NCBI GenBank assembly: GCA_025201765.1
Contig: MU623348.1
Location: forward strand, 248,001 to 312,000
Length of the DNA stretch: 64,000 nucleotides
Reading direction: 5' to 3'
DNA from: Daldinia sp. FL1419
Taxonomy: Eukaryota; Ascomycota; Sordariomycetes; Xylariales; Hypoxylaceae
The notes below the pieces were generated by a model that was given only the letters and a program-made list of their open reading frames with translations, did not search any database and was not told where the DNA came from. The position numbers were made by a program, and so were the translations under genes. Shown piece by piece: positions 45,266 through 56,724 of this stretch (positions within the stretch are counted from its first letter, which is position 1; every line of letters starts with the position of its first letter).

Positions 45266-47379
45266 ATGGCGTCTATTAATTCTTTACCGGACGAAATCGT
45301 GCATCACATCTTACTTTACGTACCTCCGGAAGAGACTCTATCCAAGGTTACACTATTATCAAAGCGCTTTAACCGAGTCGCGCATGAGCCCCTTCTATGG
45401 CGATGTTATTGTCAACAGAACTTCAAGTACTGGGAAGCCAGTCATCACTTTAAAGAAAGATTGAACGGTTATTTATACGCTACCGATTGGCGCCGATTAT
45501 TCCTACTACGACTCGGCCGTAACGCCTACATCGCGCGCTTACTCGACGGTATCATCGCTTCTCGTGTCTCCCGGCTTCAAAAGACGGAACAAATCTGCCT
45601 TTACGGTTACGATGCGAAAGATTACCTTTTGAGCCAGTGCCAGGTTCCTGACTCGGCAAAGGATGCTTTGGCGCGAAGGTATGCTTGTTTAATCTATAAT
45701 ACTTGTATTGGGATGTTAGGCCTAATAAGGTCGCGTTCGACGCAAACTTTAGGTATTACGCGTGCTCCGTCCTCGACAGTATACATCGAAGCCTTGCGAT
45801 AGAAGAATGGTCCAAGTATCAAAAATTTGCGGCACGTCGCAGCGACGAAGATACTCCGTATAGCGAGAAATTAAATTGCGGAATGCGCCTCGAGCGCGCT
45901 CTGGGCGCCTTTGACATGTTTATGCTTCACGACAACGAGGGCGACTTGGAAGAGGTAGGTTTGACTATATGCTACCATATATGCCTATAGATTCAATATG
46001 TGACTGACCGTATATATTCGTAAGATTACCGAATTATTAGATGATATCGCAGACCGGTTCCGAAATGCCCACCCTTATTTTTACGAGATGAACACCCGTC
46101 AAAGGGCGATTACTTTGTCACGATGGTTACGTTCGAACAATATGACGGGCTTGAATGACCCTACAGAGCAAACCTATCGCTATCTCCGTAACTGTCTAAT
46201 CGGCAGAGCCCTTCAGGACGAGCATCACCCATCATTGCCAATCATCTCCGCCGCGATTTACTCCGCTGTAGCATCACGACTCGGATTGGAAGCGTATCCT
46301 TGTGCTCTACCCAGCCACGTCCACGCTACAGTTCTGTCGCGACCGGGCATGACGCTAGATGATGAACCCCTCGAAGAACCGTCGCAACATCAAGAGAATA
46401 TGTTTCTGGATCCTTATACGGTGGACGACGAAGTTCCTCTGGATAGGATAATCGACTTTTTACACAGGCTTGGCATCCATACGGGTCATGACAACCTGCT
46501 CAACCCTACGTCTACGGATCTTATCGTGATGCGTACCGCGCAAAACATACGAGCGTCGTTTACCAGTTTCCGAACCAACGAGCGTCCCTTCGCTCAGATA
46601 ATCCCCATGATCGAACTCAACCGCGGCGACTGGGCTCGGAATCTGCAGCCGGCCTTGTACAGCATGATCTGGGCGAGCATTATGATGGTCCCCGTGCTAC
46701 CGGACAGCGACGAGATCCGCTGGGACTGGCAGCAAGACGTGCGCGACCTACTTTCAGCCTTTTACGAGCATTTCCCCGAGGACGCGTGGCTTGTGGAGAA
46801 GTACGTGTGTCCCATGTACGACACCTTCGCAGGTCCGACGCGTCGTCGAAATAACTGGGACCCCCCTTCTAAGAGCGTGCGGGACCAGATCAGGAGCATG
46901 AGACGGGCGGACGCATCCGTGCACCCCGCCCGCCGACGAAGCGACCTACCTAAGGGCACGGAGGTCAAGTATCGCGTCGGTCAGGTTTTCAGGCATAGAC
47001 GTTACGAGTACTACGGGCTGATCTTAGGCTGGACCATCGAAGGGTCTGCGACTTGGGGCGATGACCCCTTGTCTCCGACTCAAAGACCGTGGTCCACGTA
47101 TAGTCAGCCTTATTACCGGTGCATGTAAGTCTATTCTTTCTAGCGTGTTCTATCTAGACACCTTTGTTCTAACATACGTCTAGGTCCGGAACCGATGGAT
47201 CGGACCGACATGCTATCGCCGAAGAGAACATCGAAATCGTGGATGTTCGTGGCGGTCCTGAGATGCTGCCGCCGGAGATCAAGGACTTGATGCCCATGGC
47301 GGGCAAGTTCTTCAAACGTTGGGATGGCGAGCGGGGCATCTTCGTGAGCAATGTCAGAGAGACATTCCCTGAAGATTAA
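45266..47379 (+). CDS. F-box protein with SirB1-like and YccV (hemimethylated-DNA-binding-like) domains, FBXO21 type
   Basis: Four exons, 45266-45678, 45753-45954, 46025-47124 and 47184-47379, give 636 residues. An F-box is at residues 3-45 (INSLPDEIVHHILLYVPPEE, SKRFNRVAHEPLLWRCYC) and should bind Skp1 in an SCF ubiquitin ligase. The middle (about 175-440) resembles the transglutaminase-like/SirB1 fold of FBXO21 (SLPIISAAIYSAVASRLGLE, ALPSHVHATVLSR). The C-terminal ~110 residues are YccV-like: KYRVGQVFRHRRYEYYGLIL, then QPYYRCM and the HAIAEENIEIV block after the last intron. In bacteria YccV/HspQ is a small stress or Lon-specificity protein. In FBXO21 the domain sits at the end of an SCF receptor. 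The substrate is unknown. The ATG at 45266 lies in an ACCATGG context and directly precedes the F-box. Confidence 0.9.
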
Positions 47380-48509
47380 CCGATGGTTATTCTGTCACCT
47401 AAGGTACCTACCTAGGTAGGTGCCTAGGTATATACTACGTTTCGGTCAGCTGCGGCTGATGGAGTATATTTCTTCTCATCCTGGCTGTTCCCCGACCCTT
47501 ATAAGGTTGGGACGTGGAACATGCGAGTACCCTTATGCATACAAGTTGTTTTAATATTGGTTTTTTTTTATTTTTTTATAAATATCGTTTTAAGCCCCCG
47601 ACGATACCGCGCTCCAAGATAACCCCCCCCTACGGAATAGGATGTTTACTTCTCTCCGCTTTACTTTTACTAATATGTACCCATACTTCCTGTTTTCTTT
47701 TACCTCGGAATGAGCACCTCGTAGTCCGCTTTGCGTCGAGCGGAGCGCATATGCCGTTGCGCTACGCTGCGTTATAGGAGACGAGGGAATGAGTTGGGGA
47801 TGGTGGGTCGTGTACGATAGGGAACGTAGTAGTGGTCTTCATCGTATGAATGAATGGATGAATGAATTAGTGAGCTTTTGCTACTTGATACCTTGTGCGT
47901 GATGCGTTTCCTATATGCTAGGTTGGTTAGAAGGTTAGGCCGGCGTGTGGCTTGGGTCTGACTTGAACTCGTCGGCGGCGAAGTATCGGGCTCGGCTGTT
48001 GGCTTTGGGGTACCTAGGTATGCTGTGCAGAGGGTTTAACCTTGACTGACCGTCTTGGGTAGGTGTATACCTAGGTACCTATATATCTAAATAACTTCCT
48101 AAATACCTACCTAGATTAGGTAAAACTTTCTTTGATGTGCTATACATAAAGAGAACGGGACACAGGTACCAACTATACGAAGTTTACAACCGAGAGAAAA
48201 GAAAAGACCAGATTAGGTAGGTTATGTTAGAATGTTTCGTCGGCGAGGGCTGTTTCTACGGCGATGGTAAATAATCCAAAACCATATCCGTAAAACACAC
48301 GCATGAACAATGCACAGCCCATCAGACGCATAGTCTCTGGTATCATCATATGATCATCATTACTACCCATCTACATCTACACCTACATTTATATACCTAT
48401 GCTATATTGATATGCAAACCGCAAACCTTCCGGGTCCCTCCCCTTCCCCTTTTTCTCCCCCACTCTCTCACCCCTTAGCACCGCGCATCGGCAAGTGGAA
48501 AGTAGTCAC
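47380..48509. other. convergent intergenic region
   Basis: No gene is seen between the ends of the F-box gene and UTP22. It has the clearest palindromic motif cluster of the window: TACCTACCTAGGTAGGT at 47405-47421 with a second CCTAGGTA at 47424, and further copies at 48010 and 48068-48080. A T-tract lies near 47562-47580. Confidence 0.6.
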
Positions 48510-51500
48510 CTATTCTCTAACCACCTCTATCCTCTCGATAACATCGCCCCCGACGCGCGCCATCTCCGCCAGTATACCGTGCCGATTAACCTCGTACACC
48601 TGGCTCCCCCTATCGCTATCGACGCTACTCCGGCTCCCGCCGGACGGCATAAGCGAGCACGGCATATGCGCCGTGAACCCGCGCGGGTGTAACTGTGGGT
48701 TCCACAGGCAGCCTATTACGGTGTCGTCCGGGCCGCCGTGGAAGAATAGTAAGGGGCTCGAGTACATCGCCCTGAGCTGTCGGAGAAGGCTCTGGGCGGG
48801 GGGCTCGAGAAGTGGGAGTGCTCTCATGCCTGTTTCCCCGTTGAGGTTCTTGTATTGCGAGCGCCGTGATGCGTCGCCTCGGGTTATGCTCTTAAGTGCC
48901 TTCGAGGATAGATGCAGTAGGACGTCGTAGTCGCGCAACGGGGATTGGAAGAGACTTCGCATGCCGAGGTCGACGCCCTTTTCCTTGATAGCCTTGCACG
49001 CTGATCTCGCTAGGCTAGTCATTCGTGTAGCGACAACCTTGGTCGGACCGTCGTTTGTATATGCGACACCACTTACGTCGTGAGAGGTAGCTACGAAGAG
49101 GACTGTGCGGTTCATATTGGGATCAATCTTCCGCCATGCCTTTAATCGGGTACCGATTTCTAATCGTTGTGACGTGGAAAGGGAATCGGCCGAGTCGACG
49201 ACAAGGGGCTCGTCACGCCAATCCCATCTTGATAACAATAAGAGCGTCCGAAGGAACCCTGTAATCGCGCTGGAGGGAGCTTGCCACGGATACGGCCTAA
49301 GGAATGCCTGTAGAACGAATAGCTCTATAACTTCTTCGCTGAAGTGGCATGAGAGCTTATGAGAGTTGAACCAATGCTTGGTGAGGCGTATCGAGGAAGA
49401 TAATGCGGGGAATCTAGTGCAGAATGTGGAAATGGTTTGGTTGTGGAGTGGTAAATTGATGTACATTCGTTTGTATAAGGCGAGCAGTTCCGCAGCTTCG
49501 GTACGGACGTGGCGTTCTATTGTCTGATCCTTTGTTCGTCTGTCGAGCAGAGACTCCTCGAGGTCGCTGTATACGCGGAGTCTAAATGAGGCCCCATCTT
49601 CGTAGACTATGTCCAAGAATGCCAGATTTTCGTCGTCGCGCGCTGTATTTTCTAAGCCGATATGTGTCTTGACGTCCTCCTTGACTTCCTCTAGGGAGCT
49701 GGCAATCTTTAGCAAGAAAGCAACTTTGGCTCTTTGAATGGCCGCCAAATTCTCGGGCCATTTACCAGATACCTCGAAAGAGACCACGACCTCCATTGGC
49801 CGTAACAAGGGCTTCCTAAAGTTGAATTCCGGTGCAGACAACGACGTGCGCCGTAATTCCGTGCTGATAGGTGCCACTTGCTTTACGTGCAAGGGCAGAT
49901 CTTCTAGATTGCGAATGTCTCGCTCAAGAGTCTCGAACGCTTGTCTAGCTTCGTCGAATGCCACCTTTTCTGAGGGCGCATACGATATGACACTGGGCAT
50001 ATCTCGTCCGTAAAACTCGAGATCGCCGTCGCTCACCTTGAGCCGGAACTTCAAGATGTATCGTATGATGGCTTCGCATATCCCAGGGAAGCCCAGGTAG
50101 TTATGTTCGGTCCAGTCGAGGCTCTCGACAATGTTCCCGTCGGGAAATTGCCAGAGATCCGCCTTCTCACCCCAGAACTCGCGGAATTTGGCAGACTCTT
50201 TCTTCTGCTCATATGGTGGACCATAATCACGAGCTTGAGATGCCTTCAGGGGATCTATGATAACTCCGACAAGGATACTTGTCTTTTTTGTTTTCGGTAC
50301 GCTCGCCGAAACTGACCACGTCGCTGCCCCCGGTACGTCGATGTGGATTAATTGTGCTCGATCACCCAATGCCTTCTTTACTGTATTATATAATTTGGTA
50401 CTGAAATCGTATACAAATCCTTTGCGATCAATTGATTCAATCCCTTCCTTCAAGGTGGGAAGCTTGGCGCTAAAAAGGAGGTCAAACGTTTGCAGAGGCT
50501 GGTCGGCTTTGACGATGAATAAGGCGTCAAACTGGTCGTGTGGGCTGTCGTTGATTGCAGATAGCGACCATTTGGCTTGCTCGGTTAGCATTGCTATAGA
50601 CCAGGGTGTCATCTTGTACAGGACGTTCATTCCACGGGCAGCATCATGCAGGACTGGCATGGTTTGGCGGAGGGATTCCAAGTCCACAGACTCCTTGCCG
50701 ATAATCAAGGCCTTCTTCTGCAAGTTTGCCGAAGCGATATACTGCAGGGTCGCCTTAAATAGCTGTGTGCTATGTAATGAGGGCGAAAGGACTGCCTCTC
50801 CTTTCCGACCGCCGCCCTGTAAGAGAAGAGCCATCAAGACTGCCCATTCGAAATGACCAAAGCCGCCATTGCTGATCTCGCCGTTAAATCCTCGCTGCTG
50901 GAGCCATATGCGCCCCAGGACGCATGCATCTTTAAACGCGGAGCAAGACTTCACGGTTTTATATAATAACCGCAAATAAGAGGGATATAGACCCTCGGCT
51001 TTTAGAGTCGCGTTGTAAAAAGGCGTAGGCACTTTCGTGTTTTCGCCCTCTTCGGACTTTGCCGGCCGTATGGCGTTGCTGATCGCAGTGAGTTTTCCTG
51101 CTGGGAAGTAATCTTCTGGGGCGCATGGGATTATGCGAACGGCCGGTATCGATTTTCGACGGGAGTTCGATTTCTCTGAACCGTCGTTCCTACTGGTGCT
51201 GTTTTTTGGTCGGGCAATTAATATCGGCAATAGCATGTTTCCATGCATATGATCGAATGCGAATTCGATAGTGCTACCCAACGCTTCGCGAAGACTGGCA
51301 GTAATGTAGGCCAAGTAGTACGCCCTTTTGTAGAAATATCTCATATTCAAGTAGTCTTTCTCTTGAAAGATGGAGGAAGGCATGACGACGATCATATCGA
51401 CTGCTAGATCCGGTTGAGATTTTATATTCGTCTTTAGAATCCAGCTGCCAGCCACGTTGACCTCGGCCGGCTTCTCGAAGGAGAGCTTGTACGGAGCATC

Positions 51501-51936
51501 TTTGGCTGGTTGAGGATCGGGATAGGGAATGGTAATTCGGTTCGCCTTTTCGAAATTCGCCGTAGCTTCGCCAATCTAATTGAATGAAATATGAAGGTTA
51601 GACATGCACGATATTCGATATTCAATCGGACGGTCCCCAAGGCCCTAAGGCCCCAAGACCCTAAGGGATTGAACTCACGGGAAAGGGTTCGTGAGGTTCG
51701 GAAGCTTCAATGACATTTTTGAGCTGTCGCAAGATATCCTCGACGTCGGAAGATGCTTTGCTATAATCGAATTTCACCTCCTTTAATAATTCTTCGGTTT
51801 CCATTATGAATGCGCTCGCGCCTGAGGCACCCATTGTCGCTGTCGCTGTCGTTGAAGCCGTCGCACTCGCAGCTTCAAAAGTTGGCCCACCATCTGCGTG
51901 ATCTAATTTGCGTCGTTTTGCTGTGCTTGGCTCCAT
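48510..51936 (-). CDS. UTP22: small-subunit processome protein Utp22/Nrap
   Basis: Two exons, 51936-51679 and 51575-48510, join in phase to 1107 residues. The protein matches the Nrap/Utp22 family over its length: a basic N-terminus with KRRKLD, the segment EELLKEVKFDYSKASSDVED, then PDLAVDMIVVMPSSIFQEKD, LNMRYFYKRAYYLAYIT, CVLGRIWLQQRGFNG and the HPRGFTAH block near the end. Utp22 belongs to the UTP-C subcomplex (with Rrp7 and casein kinase 2) of the 90S pre-ribosome, needed for 18S rRNA maturation in the nucleolus. The family contains degenerate nucleotidyltransferase-like domains without activity. The first exon ends at a GTGAGT donor (PHEPFP), and the second starts IGEATANFEKANRITIPYP. 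No truncation is seen; the length is close to that of filamentous-fungal relatives and shorter than yeast Utp22 (1237). Confidence 0.93.
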
Positions 51937-52886
51937 TTTGAATCTGATGGGGTCCGAGAACCGAGAAGTTTAGAAAAACGCACGGATCTAATTATCGATG
52001 TCAACTTTCTCGTATTCCCTCCCTAGCCAATTTTTTCGCGATATTGATGGCACTGGCCCGTTTGATGTTCATGTTCCGAGGAAACTTCAAAAAAATTACT
52101 AGAATCGCAGTATCGATAAGAAACCCCCTTGTAGTGGCTTACGCGTTTGGGTGTGTGGCTGATCACATTGATAGGCTGATAGGCTTAGTGAAATGGATCT
52201 CCCTTGTACCTATCTCTTGCATGATCCTCCAACGTCATCTGCCGAATCGTTGTTGCATTGTTTTAGTTTATTTACATAATCCTTGGATAATAATTTGTTG
52301 CCGCTATTTTCCGAGCTGGAATACCTACACATCGTGGGATGGCCCAATTTTTCAGGTACTCCGCCCCAGGCACCATAGGTAGTATAATAATCACCCCCAG
52401 GCCCTCAAGGACGCATTTGCATTCGTAGATCTAACCCGTTTCCCCACACTCCGCTTTTGCCCTGCGAACTGCCGCTGATTACCTCCGGCGCATACAATCG
52501 CGGTCTCTAATTTACCCCATGGGAAGATACCTCTTTTGATTCATAACCAGCCGTAAGCGCATACGAAGATGGCTAGCCCGTGGATAATATCTAGTAAAAC
52601 GTATGACTATTTCTTTTAGTATTGAACGGCTTCGTTGAGTCCATCGCTAGCCGAGCACTGCCGAGCGCGGAGACGGTATAACTACCAAGGGGCATGCTTT
52701 TTCGTCCGGAATATAATACTCTTTGATCTTTTTGATTCTTTTGTCTATAATATCTGCTGTATATGTCACGGGATAAATCATTAGCGAGCCTTGTGATTTT
52801 GTTATTGTATAGTTATACATTTGTTCTGAATTGTAATCTGACCTTGACGGTTGCTTATTCCTGCCGCGTAGACGATCGCTATAGCA
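51937..52886. promoter_or_regulatory. divergent promoter region between UTP22 and the CoA-transferase gene
   Basis: These 950 bases lie between outward-facing start codons, so both promoters are here. Nothing codes; the 112-codon frame at 52044 has no recognisable content. Unlike other spacers it has few CCTAGGTA-type motifs. Confidence 0.5.
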
Positions 52887-54566
52887 ATGCCCTCCGCAGC
52901 AGTGTGCATGAGAACGCTGAGAGCGTATTCTCGCTACGGTTCAAATGTATGTATCAGAATATGAATTATCAGAGCATCCTCAGCTAATTGGCCTTTTAGC
53001 ATGCTAGAATATTTGCCAGGACGTTCTCGGCGACTTCTAGGCGCGCCGAGATTAACAAGGTGTACCCATCTGCCGCTGAAGCTTTAAGAGACATGAAACC
53101 AGAGTCAACATTACTATGTGGCGGTTTCGGTCTTTGTGGTGTACCCGACACTCTAATTAATGAGGTTTTAAAGAAACCTGAAATCACAGGCATAACGGCG
53201 GTTTCGAATAATGCCGGAACAGATTCTTCCGGGTTAGGGAAGCTTCTGAAGACGAAACAGATCAAAAAGATGATCGCCAGTTACATAGGCGAGAACAAAA
53301 CTTTTGAACAAATGTATCTTACAGGTGAAGTTGAACTAGAGCTTACACCTCAAGGTACTTTGGCCGAACGATGTGCCGCTGGCGGCAAAGGTATCCCAGC
53401 CTTCTACACCCCGGCGGCTTTCGGCACCGTAGTGCAGACCGGTGAGCTACCCCTGAAGAACAAGAGCGACGGAACTCCCCACGTGTTTTCGTATCCGAAG
53501 GACGTGAAGGTATTCAACGGTAAATCGTATCTTCTGGAACACGCTATTGCTGGAGATTACGCTTTCGTCAAGGCTTATAAGGCGGACAAGCTTGGAAACT
53601 GCCAGTTCCGTCTTGCCGCCAACAATTTCAACGGTGCCATGGGCCGAAACGCCAAGATGACCATCGTGGAAGCCGAACATATTGTCGAGCCTGGTGAGAT
53701 CCCACCTGAAGCAGTCCACTTACCAGGGATTTACGTCAAGAGGGTCATTCAAAGCACCGCAGAGAAAAACATTGAAAAGTTCACGTGGACGAAGGATGAG
53801 AACGACGCGGATGCCAAGAAAGTACTGGGCTCGGGTGACACGGCGGCTAAGAGGGAGAGGATTGTCCGCAGAGCAGCCAAAGAGTTTAAGAACGGCATGT
53901 ACGCGAACCTGGGAATAGGCATGCCTATGCTTGCGCCGGGATTCGTGGGTCCCGAGGTTGAAGTACAACTCCAGTCCGAGAATGGTATTCTAGGTCTTGG
54001 ACCGTATCCGAGGCCCGGCGAGGAGGATGCGGACCTCATAAACGCCGGAAAGGAGACTGTTACACTGAAGCCGGGAGCCGCTGTCTTCGGTAGCGAGGAG
54101 AGCTTCGGTATGATCCGAAGCGGTCGCATCAACCTGACAATCCTGGGAGCCATGCAAGTTAGTGCTACGGGTGACCTTGCCAATTGGATGCTGCCCGGAA
54201 AGGTCAAGGGCTTCGGTGGAGCGATGGACTTGGTCAGCAATCCGAGTGCGACGAAGGTCGTGGTCACGATGGAACACACGGACAAGAAGGGCAATCCGAA
54301 GATTGTCAAACAGTGTGCGTTCCCCTTGACTGGTCGGGCTTGCGTGTCTAGAATTATTACAGAGCTGGTAAGTAATCGATTCGCCTTTCTTTTCTTTTCC
54401 TTTTTTTGTACGGCCTTATTAACGTGATCCCCAGGGTGTTTTTGATGTCGACTTTGCGCATGGTCTTACATTGATTGAAATAGCAGACGGTGTGACGGTA
54501 GATGAGATAAAGAGTAAAACCGAGGCGCCATTCCACGTCGCAGAGGACCTCAAACCCATGTTGTAG
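52887..54566 (+). CDS. succinyl-CoA:3-ketoacid CoA-transferase, mitochondrial
   Basis: Three exons, 52887-52946, 53000-54367 and 54435-54566, give 519 residues, the same size as human SCOT (520). Both family I CoA-transferase halves are fused: subunit A ([13 protein letters not shown], the Gly-rich CoA site) at about 60-290, and subunit B after a linker, with the catalytic Glu347 in [12 protein letters not shown]. It moves CoA from succinyl-CoA to acetoacetate in the mitochondrial matrix; in fungi it may also use acetate. The presequence ([28 protein letters not shown]) is Arg/Ser-rich without acids and is split by the first intron (52947-52999). Reading the long frame alone would start at a GTG and lose it. 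Two in-frame ATGs, at 52887 and 52908, could start the protein; the first is used here. The last exon supplies [16 protein letters not shown] and the C-terminus KPML. Confidence 0.93.
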
Positions 54567-55034
54567 ATTAAGGATGCAGATCTAAATAATAAAAATCTAC
54601 CTGTGCAAAATGGTTGTGTTGTATTTAACTACGTAGTCTAGGCCGCAAATGTTTTTGATTCTTTTTATTGTAGAAATGTAGAAATAGAAATAGAAATATA
54701 GAAATAGAAACGGGCTCGGGAGGTGGGGTGGGGGCCTGGTCCAGAGTCAGGTAGTCTAGGTACGTAGGTTAGGTGCTTAGGAGGTTGGGTAAGGGGGAGG
54801 AGGTACCTATAGCACACCGTACCACACCTCTAACCTCAAGAAGTTCATCCACCTGCAACCCCCTTTTTAGCCTTTGGAGAAAACAATAAACTGAATATCG
54901 TCGTCCAGTTCCTACTACAAAGTTGATGGAATATTGGGGCGATAGAATAAATCTTAGTTGCATTCAATCTCAACTCCTTCGCGGTCGCAGAACTGCGTTA
55001 TCGTCGTTGCGCCGAGAAGTTCACTCGTATCACC
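54567..55034. other. intergenic region
   Basis: No gene is seen. Bases 54671-54711 are a degenerate TAGAAA repeat, followed by GGTACG/TTAGGTGC motifs near 54755. The remainder should hold the CoA-transferase 3' untranslated region and the promoter of the next gene. Confidence 0.55.
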
Positions 55035-56553
55035 ATGCTTCCTCAACGTAGCAAATTTGGCAGAACGTACCGCTGGGATGATAAAGCTGCGATGGGGGTT
55101 TATCAATGGACGGTACCTATACCCAAACATGATAAGGATTCAACCGAATGGCATCGCCGTCCTCGGGCTCCGGATGTACCGACGTTGAATGAAGCAAAGT
55201 CCAGTCACCACGGACATGGAGCCCGTAATCTCGTTGACATGACAATCAAGGTTGTTACTGAAAACCTTGGCTGTCTCGTGGTGGGAGATTTGGACGATGT
55301 CCCTTTTCGAATCATACGTCGTGTTTGGGATTCCCTCCCAGACTGCCGGTAGGTTCTTGAGAATTCATGGTTTACTTATATCCACCCGCCCTGCAGCATT
55401 CGATGCTGATCACTCATATTTCAGATCCCCTTCGTTGCAATCGCACATAGTTCTTGCAAGATGTATCGCCGAGAAGCACGGGGGAGAGCAGTCAATACCG
55501 GGAGGTCTGTCTTACTTGGATTTTCCAGTGCGGCCCGAATATTCATTATCATTTTTAAATTATATCCAGCCCCTTATGACAAGCTCATTTGAATTTATCG
55601 TTCAACTTACTCTCGCCCGAGATCTGCATTTCTCTACCTCGGATTACCAGTCGCTGACACGACTCAAGAACCTGGGCGTCTTGGAAATAATACAATCACG
55701 TAGTTGCACAAGATTCCCACGTATAACCGACTCCGTCGTCAGAAATTGGTCTGAGGTGTCAAACCCCTTTCCCATTCTCCGAGTCCTGAGGATCTGGGGA
55801 GATCATTTTACTACATTTAGATCGTTACGCTACTTGCCCAAGTTCCCATCTCTAGCTGTCTACGATGTCGCTGGCAGAGCTATAGACTGGGATGATCACT
55901 GGGAAATTTCGGAACCTGAATGGCACTCAGACGCAAATGTTAGATCTAAAGAGCCAAACGGTTTTATGCTCAGACACTTTTTTAGGCGTTGGTCGACTTC
56001 CGGTTCCGACTTGGGTAATTTTATCCAGGACTCCCTTCTATATTCATCCCCTAGATCAAGTCATGAACCGGCCGGCATTCAGACCGACGTAGTCGACGCC
56101 GCAGAGAAGAATAGCACATGGCCCGAAGTGTCTAAAAAGTATGGACATCTCTTTAGTAAAATCAGCCTTCACACAATGTCGTATATGCTTTTTCGCCAGA
56201 TTGGCCGGTTGCTGCGGGATAGGGACTTGGCTGCGCAGGGTATGAATGATATTAAAAAACTCGTCGAGGACGACTATCGTTCTCTTCCTACGCCTTACAT
56301 CGCAGTGAACTTTTGCGAGTGCAAGCATACGCTTCAAAGGACGGGCTTTTATATTCCGGATGCGAAATGTCCCTGCCGGGATGATGCCGATGCTTTCGAG
56401 ACACATTATACTTTTATACGAAAAATACGCAGCACGGGGGAACATGAGCAGCAGTCCAGTTCAAGTCACGCACCGTCGGGTAATGCTAATAAGCCGGCTT
56501 CTGGACCGAAGTTGCGAAAGAAACGGAAGGCATTCTGTTTGGAAGATTTATAG
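55035..56553 (+). CDS. protein of unknown function, leucine-rich-repeat-like spacing
   Basis: Two exons, 55035-55348 and 55425-56553, join in phase to 480 residues. I do not recognise a named domain. The N-terminus is basic and polar. Residues about 70-110 (VVTENLGCLVVGDLDDVPFR then IIRRVWDSLPDC) resemble the degenerate F-box-like helix found ahead of leucine-rich segments in many fungal proteins of unknown function. The middle (LTRLKNLGVLEIIQSRS, FPILRVLRIWGD, LRYLPKFPSLAVYDV) has Leu spacing like two or three degenerate repeats. Near the end, a CECKH...CPC cysteine cluster (about 408-431) precedes a basic tail KLRKKRKAF that could be a nuclear signal. Codon use and clean splicing support a real gene. 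Confidence 0.75.
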
Positions 56554-56724
56554 ATTACGAATGTACGTTTAATAAGACGTGGACAGCACTAGATGAAGGC
56601 ATACACAGGGCGCGTTAGAAGATACATAATAATACCATTAAATCTCCTTGGTTCAACTTCGAAGTCGTCTTTATATAGGTAGTTACGCACATGCACTGCT
56701 AATTACACATACCCCCTACCTACC

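Noticed and set aside
53447..54309. Long minus-strand frames inside the CoA-transferase gene (up to 186 codons)
   Set aside because: They are antisense shadows of a GC-rich coding exon whose + strand product is clearly recognised.
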